From NCBI RefSeq assembly GCF_030463535.1, contig NC_132878.1, forward strand, positions 89,399,855 to 89,463,854: 64,000 bases of DNA, written 5' to 3'. Positions 25,532-34,854 of the stretch are shown here, in pieces. Within the stretch, counting starts at the first letter, position 1. Every line of letters begins with the position of its first letter. Both the position numbers and the translations under genes were made by a program. This DNA is from Salminus brasiliensis (Eukaryota; Chordata; Actinopteri; Characiformes; Bryconidae). The notes beneath the pieces are model-generated. The model made no database searches and was not told the origin of the DNA. It saw only the letters and a list, made by a program, of their open reading frames with translations.

Positions 25532-26072
25532 ATATTGACATTTTTAATCTTTCATTTCTTTGCTTTAGGTGACCAAAACAGTTGCATTATGAAGTACTTC
25601 TGTCATCATTAGGATTTTAGTCCAAATAGAATTCTTATTTTTTTAAAAGCCCTGTAATAAGCTTGTTTAGCTTACTTTGTCATTGTCTGATATTAAAATA
25701 AGCAGCCTCAGATCTGTCCATACAGAAAGTAAAATGAATGCTATTTTCCCTTCTGTATCATTGTGTAAAAGTACAAAAATCTTTGCTTAAGTAGTCTAGC
25801 AAAATGGTGGGTAACCTCACACTTCGAAAGGAGAAATGAAAACTGGTGGTGGAAATAAGTATTTGTCATCACTGCTGTTAGTGGATAAACCAAGCCATAT
25901 TGAACCCTTCCAGTAATCAGTATTTGTAACACCAAGATGTTGTCTGAACCAAAGGCTGTCCTATGATGCACTGACTGGATCCAATCTAAATTTTCAGGTG
26001 GGAAAGCCCAGTGCAGTGACCAGGAAGCCCTATGATGGAGAGGTCATACTTCTGGCATCAAACAGATCATAA
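10139..26072 (+). CDS. dpys: dihydropyrimidinase (dpys), nine coding exons, complete
   Basis: Cytosolic zinc amidohydrolase that opens the ring of 5,6-dihydrouracil and dihydrothymine, the second step of pyrimidine breakdown. The exons are 10139-10390, 11651-11809, 12981-13160, 15428-15617, 16052-16208, 17354-17495, 19334-19476, 24442-24649 and 25998-26072. They sum to 1506 bases, 501 residues plus TAA, with every junction GT-AG and in phase. The reading follows mammalian DPYS closely from end to end. Metal ligands expected for the family are present: His63 and His65 (DTHTH), the lysine to be carboxylated Lys155 (NSFKMFM), His188 (QVHAENGD), His244 (VVHVMSKS) and Asp322 (GTDNCTF). The ATG at 10139 has A at -3 and G at +4. 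The C-terminus is shorter than the roughly 519-residue human enzyme. Paralogous CRMP/dpysl proteins are excluded because the full ligand set is kept. Identification is near certain; exact 5' and 3' UTR limits are unknown. Confidence 0.96.
10461..11180 (+). repeat. 20-bp minisatellite, 36 units, dpys intron 1
   Basis: Thirty-six consecutive 20-base units with no insertion or deletion. Two main types, cattcagcactataagagtt and cattcagcactatacacatt (with aaatcagtac starts), alternate. Outer units are more diverged than central ones. Confidence 0.97.
11651..11809 (+). CDS. dpys: dpys exon 2 (residues 85-137)
   Basis: Acceptor ctctctgcag, then [13 protein letters not shown] and so on to VAVTWWDET, 53 codons, phase 0 at both ends, donor gtatgt. 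Length equals the matching human stretch. Confidence 0.95.
12050..12178 (-). mobile_element. MITE family A fragment in dpys intron 2
   Basis: Short piece with ttctaatgaatgcattcgcc and aatagaataggactctctgg, words found in every family A copy. Confidence 0.6.
12981..13160 (+). CDS. dpys: dpys exon 3 (residues 138-197)
   Basis: Acceptor atgttttcag, 60 codons, donor gtcagg (a weaker donor). It holds the lysine expected to be carboxylated, Lys155 in [11 protein letters not shown], and ligand His188 in [12 protein letters not shown]. Confidence 0.95.
14285..14400 (-). pseudogene. Tc1-like transposase fragment in dpys intron 3
   Basis: The minus strand reads [27 protein letters not shown], matching the conserved [20 protein letters not shown] block of Tc1-like transposases. 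Only this block is recognisable. Confidence 0.6.
15428..15617 (+). CDS. dpys: dpys exon 4 (residues 198-261, last codon split)
   Basis: Follows a (TG)n tract and the acceptor tatttag. It encodes [20 protein letters not shown] and the ligand His244 in [12 protein letters not shown]. It ends one base into the Gly261 codon, donor gtgggt. Confidence 0.94.
16052..16208 (+). CDS. dpys: dpys exon 5 (residues 261-313)
   Basis: Encodes [20 protein letters not shown] to YLMDLLA plus two bases of Asn313; donor gtaggt. The acceptor (tactccgccag) has a poor pyrimidine tract, but the phase and protein match fix it. Confidence 0.93.
16365..16885 (+). repeat. ~50-bp minisatellite, dpys intron 5
   Basis: About ten units of roughly 50 bases built on gtttgttttgagaccgcccc, ctgtctgcagttggttctaa and acaccacctt, with indels and one partial unit near 16,700-16,740. 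Confidence 0.93.
17354..17495 (+). CDS. dpys: dpys exon 6 (residues 313-360)
   Basis: Acceptor tcctctgttgcag. Encodes [13 protein letters not shown] with metal ligand Asp322, then the [10 protein letters not shown] and [13 protein letters not shown] stretches; ends phase 0 before gtcagt. Confidence 0.95.
17925..18935 (+). repeat. ~14-16-bp minisatellite, dpys intron 6
   Basis: About 1 kb of irregular units of the type tgtgtccttctaactg / tgtgtccttctagctg, with higher-order blocks of about 250 bases repeated (compare 18,210-18,370 with 18,450-18,610). Confidence 0.93.
19334..19476 (+). CDS. dpys: dpys exon 7 (residues 361-408)
   Basis: Acceptor ttactctccccag. Encodes [20 protein letters not shown] to LVLWDPKAT plus two bases of Arg408; donor gtaaat. 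Confidence 0.95.
21324..21360 (+). repeat. (GT)n microsatellite
   Basis: gtgtgtgtgtgtgtgtgttt then more gtgtgtg, in dpys intron 7. A CA run also lies near 21,549-21,560. Confidence 0.93.
21612..22008 (-). mobile_element. MITE family A copy in dpys intron 7
   Basis: Reverse orientation: starts near ggacagcccttctaatgaat and ends gtgtcccaatacttttgcct. Several internal losses. Confidence 0.7.
22265..22316 (+). repeat. (CA)n microsatellite
   Basis: Two acacacacacacacacac runs separated by tgactcat, in dpys intron 7. Confidence 0.93.
22747..23262 (-). mobile_element. MITE family A copy in dpys intron 7
   Basis: Begins CACTATATGTCCAATGTTTG after TA and ends gtgtcccaatacttttgtcc. Nearly full length, reverse orientation. 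Confidence 0.75.
23425..23760 (+). repeat. dispersed repeat family B
   Basis: Shares gctccccctagcactagcaa, ccacgtctcctccgatacac and ccacactggctcacagactc words with three other loci (28,355; 46,930; 57,620). No coding frame is common to the copies. Element class unknown. Confidence 0.65.
24442..24649 (+). CDS. dpys: dpys exon 8 (residues 408-477)
   Basis: Acceptor acacgcag after a 5-kb intron. Encodes [40 protein letters not shown] and [17 protein letters not shown]; ends phase 0, donor gtaaga. Confidence 0.95.
24784..25308 (-). mobile_element. MITE family A copy in dpys intron 8
   Basis: Begins cactacattatccaaatgtt. The right tip phrase ccaatacttttgtgcatata occurs twice in tandem, a small duplication of the element end. 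Confidence 0.75.
25419..25564. repeat. 146-bp perfect palindrome with AT core, dpys intron 8
   Basis: The left arm from agcaaagaaatgaaagatta to caatataaca is exactly complemented by the right arm (tgttatattg to tttctttgct). The middle is about 65 bases of pure (AT)n. Confidence 0.95.
25998..26072 (+). CDS. dpys: dpys exon 9 (residues 478-501 and stop)
   Basis: Acceptor aaattttcag. Reads [16 protein letters not shown] then a short tail and TAA at 26070-26072. The KPYDGEV core matches the human APYKGEV segment, which confirms the frame. An AATAAA sits only 10 bases after the stop (26082-26087), probably too close to be the main poly(A) signal. Confidence 0.88.
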   Translation: MGKPSAVTRKPYDGEVILLASNRS

Positions 26073-28104
26073 ACTAAAGGGAATAAACCTCAGGAATTCC
26101 TCAGGGAATCGTGCCTGTCAGGACGGAGAGTTGTTAGGTATCCCAGAGGGACTGAGCACAGCAGACCAATCAGCTTCAATGAGTATTCCGCGGCTCCACT
26201 AAGAGGGCAGATGTTAGTGCACATCAGTCAGGACTGAACCTGTTCTGGAATGTAATGTATTGGATTTTTCCTTGTATACCTCCAATGAACAGCAACCAAC
26301 AATGACATCAAGCCAAGTACTGATTGGCTAACCCGAGTGACTGAAGTGCTGAAGACACTGTCCTAGATTCAATCTATTTAGATTCTGTATATATAGATTC
26401 AGTTCAATGTATTAAGAATACATTAAGATTACATTGTAATACTTACTGTAGCCGGGATGGCAGTTTTCCTTGTGTAATTATTCTGTTAATTTTTTTTTAA
26501 TGAAAGTACAGTGATGCTCAGTGCTCTGAACATGCTTATCACTCATGAACATATCTATCTAGTAAAGACTGTGCTCAGTTTAATCATCCATCAAAATATG
26601 CGCAGATGTTTCCTTATATTCATCATGGATGTGAATGGCATGGCAATATTGAGCTTTTAACTTCAATTTTTTTTAGGGGGCAAGTTGCAAATATAAACTG
26701 CATAGATGTGTGCTTTACTTTTTTCTTTTATTGACCAAGAAGCATATTAAATCAAATTTATTTTGGTTTATTGACAAGTCACATGAACGCAGGTATAAAG
26801 GTGACAGAAAAAACTTTCCTCACAGTTAACACATAAAAAATATAAAAATTAAAAGTAAAATACTATACTTATAAAACACTATATTTACTATATATACACA
26901 CCATAAGCCATGGACAGATTCATGATTTACACATTGCTATTTACATATCAGCACAGTGATAGAACAGTGATGTGATATATTAAACTTGTCATTTAAAATA
27001 GTGCTGTAACTTCTCTAAATGCAGTTATACAGTCTAGTACATCAGTACAGAGCATGCACTCCTATCCAGTATAGGTGAAACATTTAGAAAAATGTAATAA
27101 TATAAACACTGGAACAATATAAAATATGAAAAAGGAAAAAAGGAAACGTTCACACACTGATGTTTAGCAGCAGTTTTGGATGTGTTTGAATGATCTGTCT
27201 GTTCCTTTTTGGTGAAGAACCACAACAAAAATGTCTTAAAGATCACAATGCAGAAGAATACAGATCCTGTTAAGTGTTGGAGTGGGTGAGGAGTGAGGAA
27301 GTCCAGGTGACATAATGACCAGATTTAACCCCTTTTGAGAGTTACGGGACTGGACTGTGTTGGGAAATGTGTGGAAAAGAAAAATCCAGCCACTCTAGGT
27401 CAGTGGACAGCATTGACATTTATGTGGGAGGAGGTTCATTTAGACCAGTTTAGAAAAACATTACGAAAGCAAGTGGTGTGAGGAAGTCATGAAGTCCAGA
27501 AGAGGCTCTACATAGTACCTCTTTAGGTGTTTATCAGTGATATAAGATGTCTGATTCTGGCTGTTTTTGACTCTCAGTGTCCAGTAGCTACAGCATCTGG
27601 CAAATGCATATTCAAACGTAACTGTGATGCTTTACATCCAAAATACACAGATCAGCTGATCAGATATTATGTAGGTCCCCCTAATGCAGTCAAAACAGCT
27701 CTGACTTGTCAAGGCATGGACTCCACAAGACCTCTGAAGGCATCCTGTGGCATCTGCAGCAGATCCTGTAAGTCCTGTGAGTTGTGAAGTGGGTCCTTTT
27801 AATGGATCAATTTTTTTTTGTGCAAAAATCCCACAAGATCTGCCTGATGTTTTGGAGATGTTCTGAGCCAGTCGTCTAGACATCTAATCCTACCCATTTT
27901 CCTGCTTCCACAAACTGACTGTTCACTTGCTGCCCAATGTGTAGTAACAAGATGACCCATGTCATTCACTATTCTATACCGTTCAGTGGTTTTAATGTTA
28001 TGGCTGATTGTTGTGTAGGCAAAGGTAAAACAGACCTTAATGAAACATTTTGTAGCTTATGAGCAAATCCTGAACCTAAACTTAGACAGAACGTTAAACA
28101 AACC
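26073..28104. other. convergent intergenic region dpys / dcstamp
   Basis: Must contain both 3' UTRs. AATAAA (+) is at 26082-26087, and minus-strand AATAAA words occur near 26,727-26,732 and 26,760-26,772. The family C repeat at 27,640 lies on the dcstamp side. True cleavage sites cannot be chosen. Confidence 0.5.
27640..28015 (-). repeat. dispersed repeat family C (Tc1-related)
   Basis: Ends with aatcagccataacattaaaa on the minus strand and contains tccacaagacctctgaaggc on the plus strand. The same words occur at 28,690-28,845, 32,815, 35,485 and 60,985. The 32,815 copy translates to a Tc1-type DNA-binding stretch, so the family is probably a Tc1-derived deletion element. Confidence 0.6.
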
Positions 28105-28167
28105 TCATGTATTGTTCTCAGGGTTGTTTTGTTCACGGCGGAAGAGAATGGGACACCAAAACCGGAG
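28105..28167 (-). CDS. dcstamp: dcstamp coding exon 3 (residues 463-482 and stop)
   Basis: Acceptor is a T-run ending tttag, then LRFWCPILFRREQNNP and TGA. It aligns with the human C-terminal IHFWLPVL region, which supports this small terminal exon. Confidence 0.85.
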   Translation of the reverse strand, partial: LRFWCPILFRREQNNPENNT

Positions 28168-31100
28168 CTAAAAAAAAAAGAAAGCAAAAATTGTTAAAAT
28201 GGTGAAAATGTCTTCTTCTCACAACTTGATGGACTGGACTGTTTTGGGTTTTTTATTATCACAACAACATTAGCAAATGGACTTTTTCACAGTTGGGCCT
28301 TCACAAGATACAGACGTTATCTTTGACAGTCTTAGGGGTCATGAGTACAGGGTTTTTTTAAAATCATTTATCTCTAATTTTGCCCCATTTTTCTACCCAA
28401 TCTAGAAGGCCAATTACCCAAACCCAGTTCATACGAACTCCCCCTATCACTAGCAATTCCCCCAATACTAGGAGGGTAATGACTACCACGTCTCCTCTGG
28501 AACATGTTAAGCCAGCCATCTCCTCTTTTCAAGCTGCCGCTGATGCAGCATGGCTAGGCAGTCCGCACACTCAGAGGATAGCGTGGCTCCCCAGCTCCGA
28601 TACAACAGCTGCCTGTGCTGACCAACATCACACTATTTTGGGGAGGAAGTGCCATCGACCCACCCCTGAGAGAGCAAGGCCAATTGTGTTCTCTCTAAAA
28701 CTCTCTATACATCACCTTCAAGAACTGACTGCTCACTTCCTGCCTAATATATCCAACCCTTGACAGACGAAGCCACTGTAGATGAAGATAGTCAGTGTTT
28801 TCACTTTACCTGTCGGTGGTATTAATGTTATGGCTGATCAATGTAAAAATCTGAACACTGTCTTTACATTTGCTATGCTGTTTATGATGTTATTTAGCAC
28901 ATACTGAAGTGTATACTCAGAGACAGATCACTCATAGCTGCCCTCAGCTGCTCTCAAAAGCAGAGAAAACCAACCTGTGTGGCAAAAGACTTCAGCATTA
29001 CTTCCGCAGTCTGGACCTTTTTCTTGGATCTCCTGCTCAGGATCCTTTCATGAAGCACAGCAATCCTCTCCTCTGCATGATCTGAGAAGAACTGCTCTGA
29101 CACCAGAAGCCTCAGCTGGTCCATCTTTGAAGACACCAGAACCAGAAGTACCAGCAACCCAAAAATGACAGACAGGGGTATCAGAGATTCGTAGAGCCAC
29201 AGTTCTGGTTCCGGCAGGCACTTGTTCTCAAAAATGGGCACGTCATAGGAGAAGTTACACTCCTTTTGGTCTTCTTTGACAGCAACACCTGCAAAAAAAG
29301 CTTTATTCTGTCCCAGGAAAGAAGACAAGGAGGGAGAATAAGCAATTACAGACAAATGAGTTCCAAACTTCCAAGATTAACACATTTTAGTTAGATTAGT
29401 CATGTATGTTATTAAAGGCCTTAATCATTTTCTTACTAAATTACATAAATCCTGTACTTTTTATAATCATTTCCAACATGGTACATTTTTCACAACAATC
29501 AAACCGGGTGAGTCAGATTTGGCCTACAGGACTGTAAACAGTCTGGTAACACTTCATTTGCAGAGGCCACTGTAGAGGCATTTCGTTTTAACAGGTGGGT
29601 TGTTCATAATTTTAACATCTGTGGAGGAGGTTTTCCAAGTAAAGTGGAAGCCAGAGTCTAGTTATTACTACCACAGTTTAACTGCTTTGAGATTATGGAT
29701 GATGTTTTCAGATAAACCAGCAATGAGCTTTCTCAAATTCTCCAGTCATTTATATTATAAAACCTTCAAGCCATATGTTCTAGCCCCTAGTGAAAACATG
29801 CACTTCATGATATTAAAAACATACTGAGATTTGTGAACTGGAAGTGTTTTGTAATTATACTAGCAAATGTATGTACTTACTTAAAACACTTCAAAGATAA
29901 TAATATTATGGTTTCATCAAATGTAAATTTTGATCACACGTAAGTGTATATTAATGTTTTTATAAATAGGTTACTATGAATAATACTATGAATGATGTTT
30001 TTAGTTAAAAATGTTTGCATGGTTAATCAATGTTTTAAAAAACAGTTTACAGTGTGGTTGTGTGGATGGGTAAAACTAAACATACTCCTTACTCTCTATA
30101 TAGTCATAAATGTCCAATATAAATGTAAATACTGCTCTTTTACAAATATACAGGGTGGGCCATTTATATGGATACACCTAAATAAAATGGAAATGGATGG
30201 TGATATTAACTTCCTGTTTGTGGCACATTAGTATATGGGAGGGGGAAAACTTTTCAAGATGGGTGGTGACCATGGCGGGCATTTTGAAGTCAGCCATTTT
30301 GGATCCAACTTTTGTTTTTTCAATGGGAAGAGGGTCATGTGACACATCAAACTTATTGAAAATTTCACAAGAAAAACAATGGTGTGCTTGGTTTTAACGT
30401 AACTTTATTCTTTCATGAGTCATTTACAAGTTTCTGACCACTTATAAAATGTGTTAAAAGTGCTGCCCATTGTGTTAGACTGTCAATGCAACCCTCTTCT
30501 CCCACTCTTCACACACTGATAGCAACACCGCAGAAGAAATGCTCAATAATAATTCTCAATAAGTTTGATGTGTCACATGACCCTCATCCCATTGAAAAAA
30601 CTAAAGTTGGATCCAAAATGGCCGACTTCAAAACGGCCGCCATGGTCACCACCCATCTTGAAAAGTTTTCCCCCTCCCATATACTAATGTGCCACAAACA
30701 GGAAGTTAATATCACCAACCATTCCCATTTTATTTAGGTGTATCCATATAAATGGCCCACCCTGTATAAGGCTGTGTTTAGATTTAGAGTCCATCATTTC
30801 ATGACTTATAGTTTTGTTTGACTTATAGTTTGGTGATTGGTGTGGCGCAACAGATAACACCACTACCTGCCACTGAGCTACAACACCATTTGGGAGACTG
30901 GGGTTCGATTCCCAGTCTGGGTGACTGTGCTGCGCTACACCAATAAGAGTCCTTGGGCAAGACTCCTAACACTACACTGACCCACCTCTGTAATACGAGT
31001 AACCTTGTAAGTCGCTCTGGATAAGAGCGTCAGCTAAGTGCCGTAAATGTAAATGTTTAGTATACTACATAGGGAGTAGTGCGTCATTTGCAATTAAACC

Positions 31101-32399
31101 TCTGTGTTTTCGTCATTCTTTGTAGTTTTGATGTACCTTAAACAGGGCTAGCCTGCTCATGCAATCTCCATTTTAAAAAAATATGCTGATATGTGTGGAC
31201 AAGGCCCTTGTCCTGACCAGATGTGGTAAACTTTGTGTTTGCAGACCATAGATAAGAAAACTAACAGAGTATTTGCTTCAAAGAAATGCAAAGTAATTAA
31301 TAGCTTTGCTTCAAACTGAAGAGCAATGTCATGATCTGTATTTTACCTTCTTCTCCAGCACCACAGGCACATGAAGCGGCTTGAGCTCCTCTAGTCGCCT
31401 CCTCAGAGTGACGATGATCCAGTACAACAGGGCATCCACTCCAACGAAGATGACCCAGGCCAGGCTGTGAGTTACGATGGGGATGCTGAACTTGAGCATA
31501 GCTTTGGCCTCCTTTTTGGTAAAGCTGGCAGACGGAACCATGATGTAGCGTTTCGACTCCTTCTTGCTGAGGGGGAAGGCCGAGGGCTTGCCCTGCAGAC
31601 GCTGCCTCTCATCATACTTTATGAAGCTCCTGGTTATAAAGATGTTGTCGTGCTCTGGGTCGGAGCGAAACCTTTTTAGGTAGAGGGCTGTGAGGATGAG
31701 CAACAGCACAACCCCTAAGACTGGAGACACTGTCTTTCCTGCTGAGGACACCGTGTCAATCACAGCCAGCACGCTCTCTGCAGTCTCATTCAGAGCTCTT
31801 TCAGCTTCTGCCATTTTCTCGGTGAAGTTCTGTGAGTGCACGGTCGGACTAATTGTGAAGTTTATAAAATAATTCCCTATCAAAGTGCTTGGTAGCCCTT
31901 TTTTAAGTTGTCCAGCCACCCAATTGAGCATTCGGATGTAATTGCTGAAGGGTGGTAGATTGATGGCCACTACTTTTGCCTCCACAGTGCAGAGCAGGCT
32001 CTTAGCAAGTCCTCTGAGGTTCTTCAGGATGTTCTGAATGTTCAGAAAGATCACTACTGTTGTGCCGGCCATGATTAGCAGGTTCTTGCCCTGCTTCAAA
32101 CCGATGGACATTAGAAAGAGTGTCCCGAAACAGCGAATTCTCTGAGAGAAGCACATAGCTATGGTGATGCAGAGCCAAAAGACACCCGTGGTGGCCATGG
32201 ACACCTCGATGCCACATTTGAAGGGGAAGAGTAAGGCAAGAAAGAGAAGTACAGCCAGAATAAGACTGGTGATGAGGCAGGAGATGACCAGAAGAAGCTT
32301 CTCCATGCTGCTTGTTTTTCTCTTTGTGGTGTAAATGCTGCAAATCCTGAATGAAGTCTTCCTCAGGGTTGCCTTCATCTTACCTGGATCAATCACCAT
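28105..32399 (-). CDS. dcstamp: dendritic cell-specific transmembrane protein (dcstamp), three coding exons
   Basis: Multi-pass membrane protein needed for cell-cell fusion of osteoclasts and foreign-body giant cells. The coding exons are 32399-31347, 29307-28975 and 28167-28105, giving 482 residues plus TGA (human is about 470). Hydrophobic segments are visible near residues 35-59, 64-85, 106-124, 224-242, 304-331 and 391-411. The family core reads NIFITRSFIKYDERQRLQGK near residues 252-271, closely like the human protein, followed by a PLSKKESKRY stretch. Possible N-glycosylation sites are NFT (180, 191), NET (204) and NFS (369). The ATG has A at -3 and G at +4. A likely 5' UTR acceptor (tgcttttag) lies just upstream, as expected if a non-coding first exon exists. 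Position between dpys and rims2 separates it from the paralogue ocstamp. The gene is convergent with dpys. Confidence 0.93.
28355..28760 (+). repeat. dispersed repeat family B, in dcstamp intron 2
   Basis: Body as at 23,425 (acgaactccccctatcacta; acgtctcctctggaacatgt; agctgccgctgatgcagcat). The last 70 bases run into a family C end (actgctcacttcctgcctaa). Confidence 0.65.
28975..29307 (-). CDS. dcstamp: dcstamp coding exon 2 (residues 352-462)
   Basis: Begins at AATAAAGC after a long pyrimidine tract ending ctgggacag. This acceptor keeps phase 0. A second, nearer AG (tttttgcag, exon at 29288) would shift the frame. Encodes the Cys-rich extracellular part (ECNFSYDVPIFENKC), the last membrane segment and a basic RRSKKK tail; donor gttggt. 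Confidence 0.85.
30151..30764. mobile_element. fold-back mariner-like MITE
   Basis: Ends CAGGGTGGGCCATTTATATG and its exact complement, flanked by TA on both sides (30149-30150, 30765-30766). The inverted arms extend about 210-230 bases each and include the shared blocks gggagggggaaaacttttca and aagatgggtggtgaccatgg. The middle 160 bases have no coding frame. Confidence 0.85.
30833..31053 (+). mobile_element. tRNA-derived SINE with L2-type tail
   Basis: An internal pol III A-box-like tggcgcaacag and a perfect B box ggttcgattcc (30902-30912) are followed by a body and the tail gtaagtcgctctggataaga, gcgtcagctaagtgccgtaa. Two more copies of the same SINE are in the window. Confidence 0.8.
31347..32399 (-). 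CDS. dcstamp: dcstamp coding exon 1 (residues 1-351)
   Basis: Large exon with five of the hydrophobic segments and the DC-STAMP core. It ends phase 0 at LEKK before the donor gtaaaa. The frame runs five more codons into the intron before a stop. Confidence 0.93.
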
Positions 32400-32811
32400 T
32401 GTTGGCTTTATAATCTAAAAGCAGGTAGAAAATGTTCTGCTGTGAATCGTGACTTTTTCAGATGCACCAGACAGTGAACATAGCTTGTGGTTAGTTGGAG
32501 GTTCTAGCTGTGTTCTATCTGGGATGTAAAAACACACCTGCAACTGATAGTGTATTTACTTCCCTCTGAATTCAGTTGATGTCCTCCTCTTTGGCAGTGG
32601 TGGAACTGTACTTTGTTAGTGTACCTCAATATTATTATTTTTATTATTGGTAGATTTATTATTTAATAGATTTTACTCAATAACACTTTCAAAAGAAAAG
32701 ACAGACTTTTATTTAGGCCTATTGATAGTCTTTGCATACCCAGAAACGATGACAATTGCACAATTTGGTGACGCCTGTTTGTTAAATCTGCTGCATTTGT
32801 ATGGAGATCTA

Positions 32812-33225
32812 CACTAATCAGCCATAACATTAATACCACTGACAGCTGACATGAAAACATGGGCAAGCATAAGAATCTGAACCAACTTTGATGGCTAGAA
32901 AACTGGATCAGGACATCAGATCAGGTCTTGTGGGACTTTTGGGTCTGGTATGCAATGGTCAGTCCCTACCAAAAGTGGTCCAAGAAAGGACAACCAATGA
33001 ACCACAGACAGGGTCATGAACACCTAAGGCTTACTGATGTGATCCATGGAGGTCCCAGCTCACAACTTACAGGATTTAAAGGAACTGCTATGAATGTCTT
33101 GGTGCCAGATACTCCAGGATGCCTTCAGAGGTCTTGTGGAGTTCATGCCTTGAATGGTCAGATCTTTTGTGGTGTGGACCTACTCAATATTAGGCAAGTG
33201 CTTCTAATGCTGTGGCTGATTGGGA
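32812..33225 (+). repeat. dispersed repeat family C with Tc1-like HTH remnant
   Basis: Begins taatcagccataacattaat, then reads YAMVSPYQKWSKKGQPMNHR and QGHEHLRLTD, like the helix-turn-helix of Tc1-type transposases, then jumps to a reversed ending (ggatgccttcagaggtcttg). Coding is broken. Confidence 0.6.
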
Positions 33226-33629
33226 TAGACATGAAAAAAAGGAATGTGGTGTAAAAAGTGGTGAATTTTGTTGATTTTATTTGTACGACACAAAATCTAA
33301 AATAACAGGAGATGATTTGGCCATAAAGACTATTAAGGCTTATTACATTGTATTAATATTAATTAAAATATCTGCATGATTTTAACTCCTTCCCACCTTC
33401 ATACACACACACACACAATGTTCTTACAATGGTCTGTCAGCTTAGGCCAACTTGAAGCCCCCTGGCCACAACATCCTAACAACGACTGTCACTTGTGTGT
33501 CCCGGTGTCCTCTTTTTTTTGGAAAATTAATAATTGGTTTCTCAGGGACTTGCCATGCATTACCCCTCCAAGGATATCACACTCTTGGAAGCCCCTGTGT
33601 TGTTAATGGAAATTAAGTCTACTATCTTA

Positions 33630-34010
33630 TCAGCTGTAGTGCCAATAGAATAGGACTCTATGGAGCAGATAAACATTAACCTATTTGCACAAAGCCTCCT
33701 GCCAGGTCTGGGTTAGAGGGGTATGAAGCCACCCAGCATTGGGACTTTTGGGATAAGTTGCTGATAAGGTGGGGTGGTGATCATCCAACATCCCGACCTC
33801 ACTAATGCTCTAGTCACGGAATGCAATGAAATTCTGACAGCAATGCTAGAAAATCTAGTAGAAATCTAGTAGAAAGTCTATCTTCCCTGAACAGAAGAGA
33901 CAGTTACTCCAACAAAAGCAGGATAAGATATTTTTAATATCCTATATCCTTGATTTCAGAAGAAACAATGAATGAGCAGGTGTCCCAAAACTTCTGTCCA
34001 GACAGTGTAT
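33630..34010 (-). mobile_element. MITE family A copy between dcstamp and rims2
   Basis: Carries gccaatagaataggactcta and ends gaatgagcaggtgtcccaaa acttctgtcc. The left tip is missing. Confidence 0.7.
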
Positions 34011-34854
34011 TCGCTTTGTCAACCTGCTGTTCGAATCAAGTACATTCCAGACTGTCTGGTTCTCTAAACTGCGTCAGCTGTTTCTATTGCACAGAGCAAC
34101 AGCAAAACGCTGAACTGCACAGAGCTGTTTACTATGGTAAATATGTGCAGTATTCTCTTCAGGGTATTTTATTTTACAAGGTGTATGAAGTTTTTTCCTA
34201 CCTCCAGAAGTCACCAGCAGAGAAGAAGTGCTGACATTCTTGCGAGTCGTCTCTTAAAAGGATTCAGAGAAGTGCCCGATTTCCTCTTTCTTTATTTGGG
34301 TTTTTATTTAGTCAAAACCATAGTGCTTGCTCACACCTTCCATGAGACATCTCACAAGCTGGAACCACAACCACCGAGTTCTTCTGAACAAATAAAAAAC
34401 ACGACTCTCATCAGGGGCAGGCTGAATCTTTCCACTTCCTTTTTTCAGTTCGGCCTTCTTCACTTCTAACCGTCTGCATAACACTCAAGATATATAAACT
34501 CCAGAATAGAATAGAGGTACTTCACTGATCTTGAAGGCATTTGCCGAAATCTGTCTTCCCAGCTACAAACGTTTGGCTAGTAGAAGGGGTGACACTTTAT
34601 TTGGAGTGGTTCTTTTTTAGATGAAATAAACACTTGTCAGACTCTCAGTAGCATCTCATCATCCTCTCATCTAAACATTCACTAGATTAGCAATGGATTC
34701 ATCCTACTGAATTCAGCTGATCTTCGCTTTATTAGGAGACTCTGAGTTCAGATCTGTAGAGGATCACCTGAGAAATCACTGATCATCTAACTGCTCTAAT
34801 ACAGATCATCAACTTCCTCAACCAGCTGCTATAGACCTGGGGGCCAGGAGGAGG

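Noticed and set aside
30833-30930. tRNA gene (B box ggttcgattcc)
   Set aside because: No complete cloverleaf or acceptor stem; a long non-tRNA body and L2-type tail follow, and two more copies exist, so it is a SINE.
31467-32343. Open frames on the plus strand and in other phases over dcstamp exon 1
   Set aside because: Shadows of the long dcstamp exon; the 357-codon minus frame alone matches a known family.
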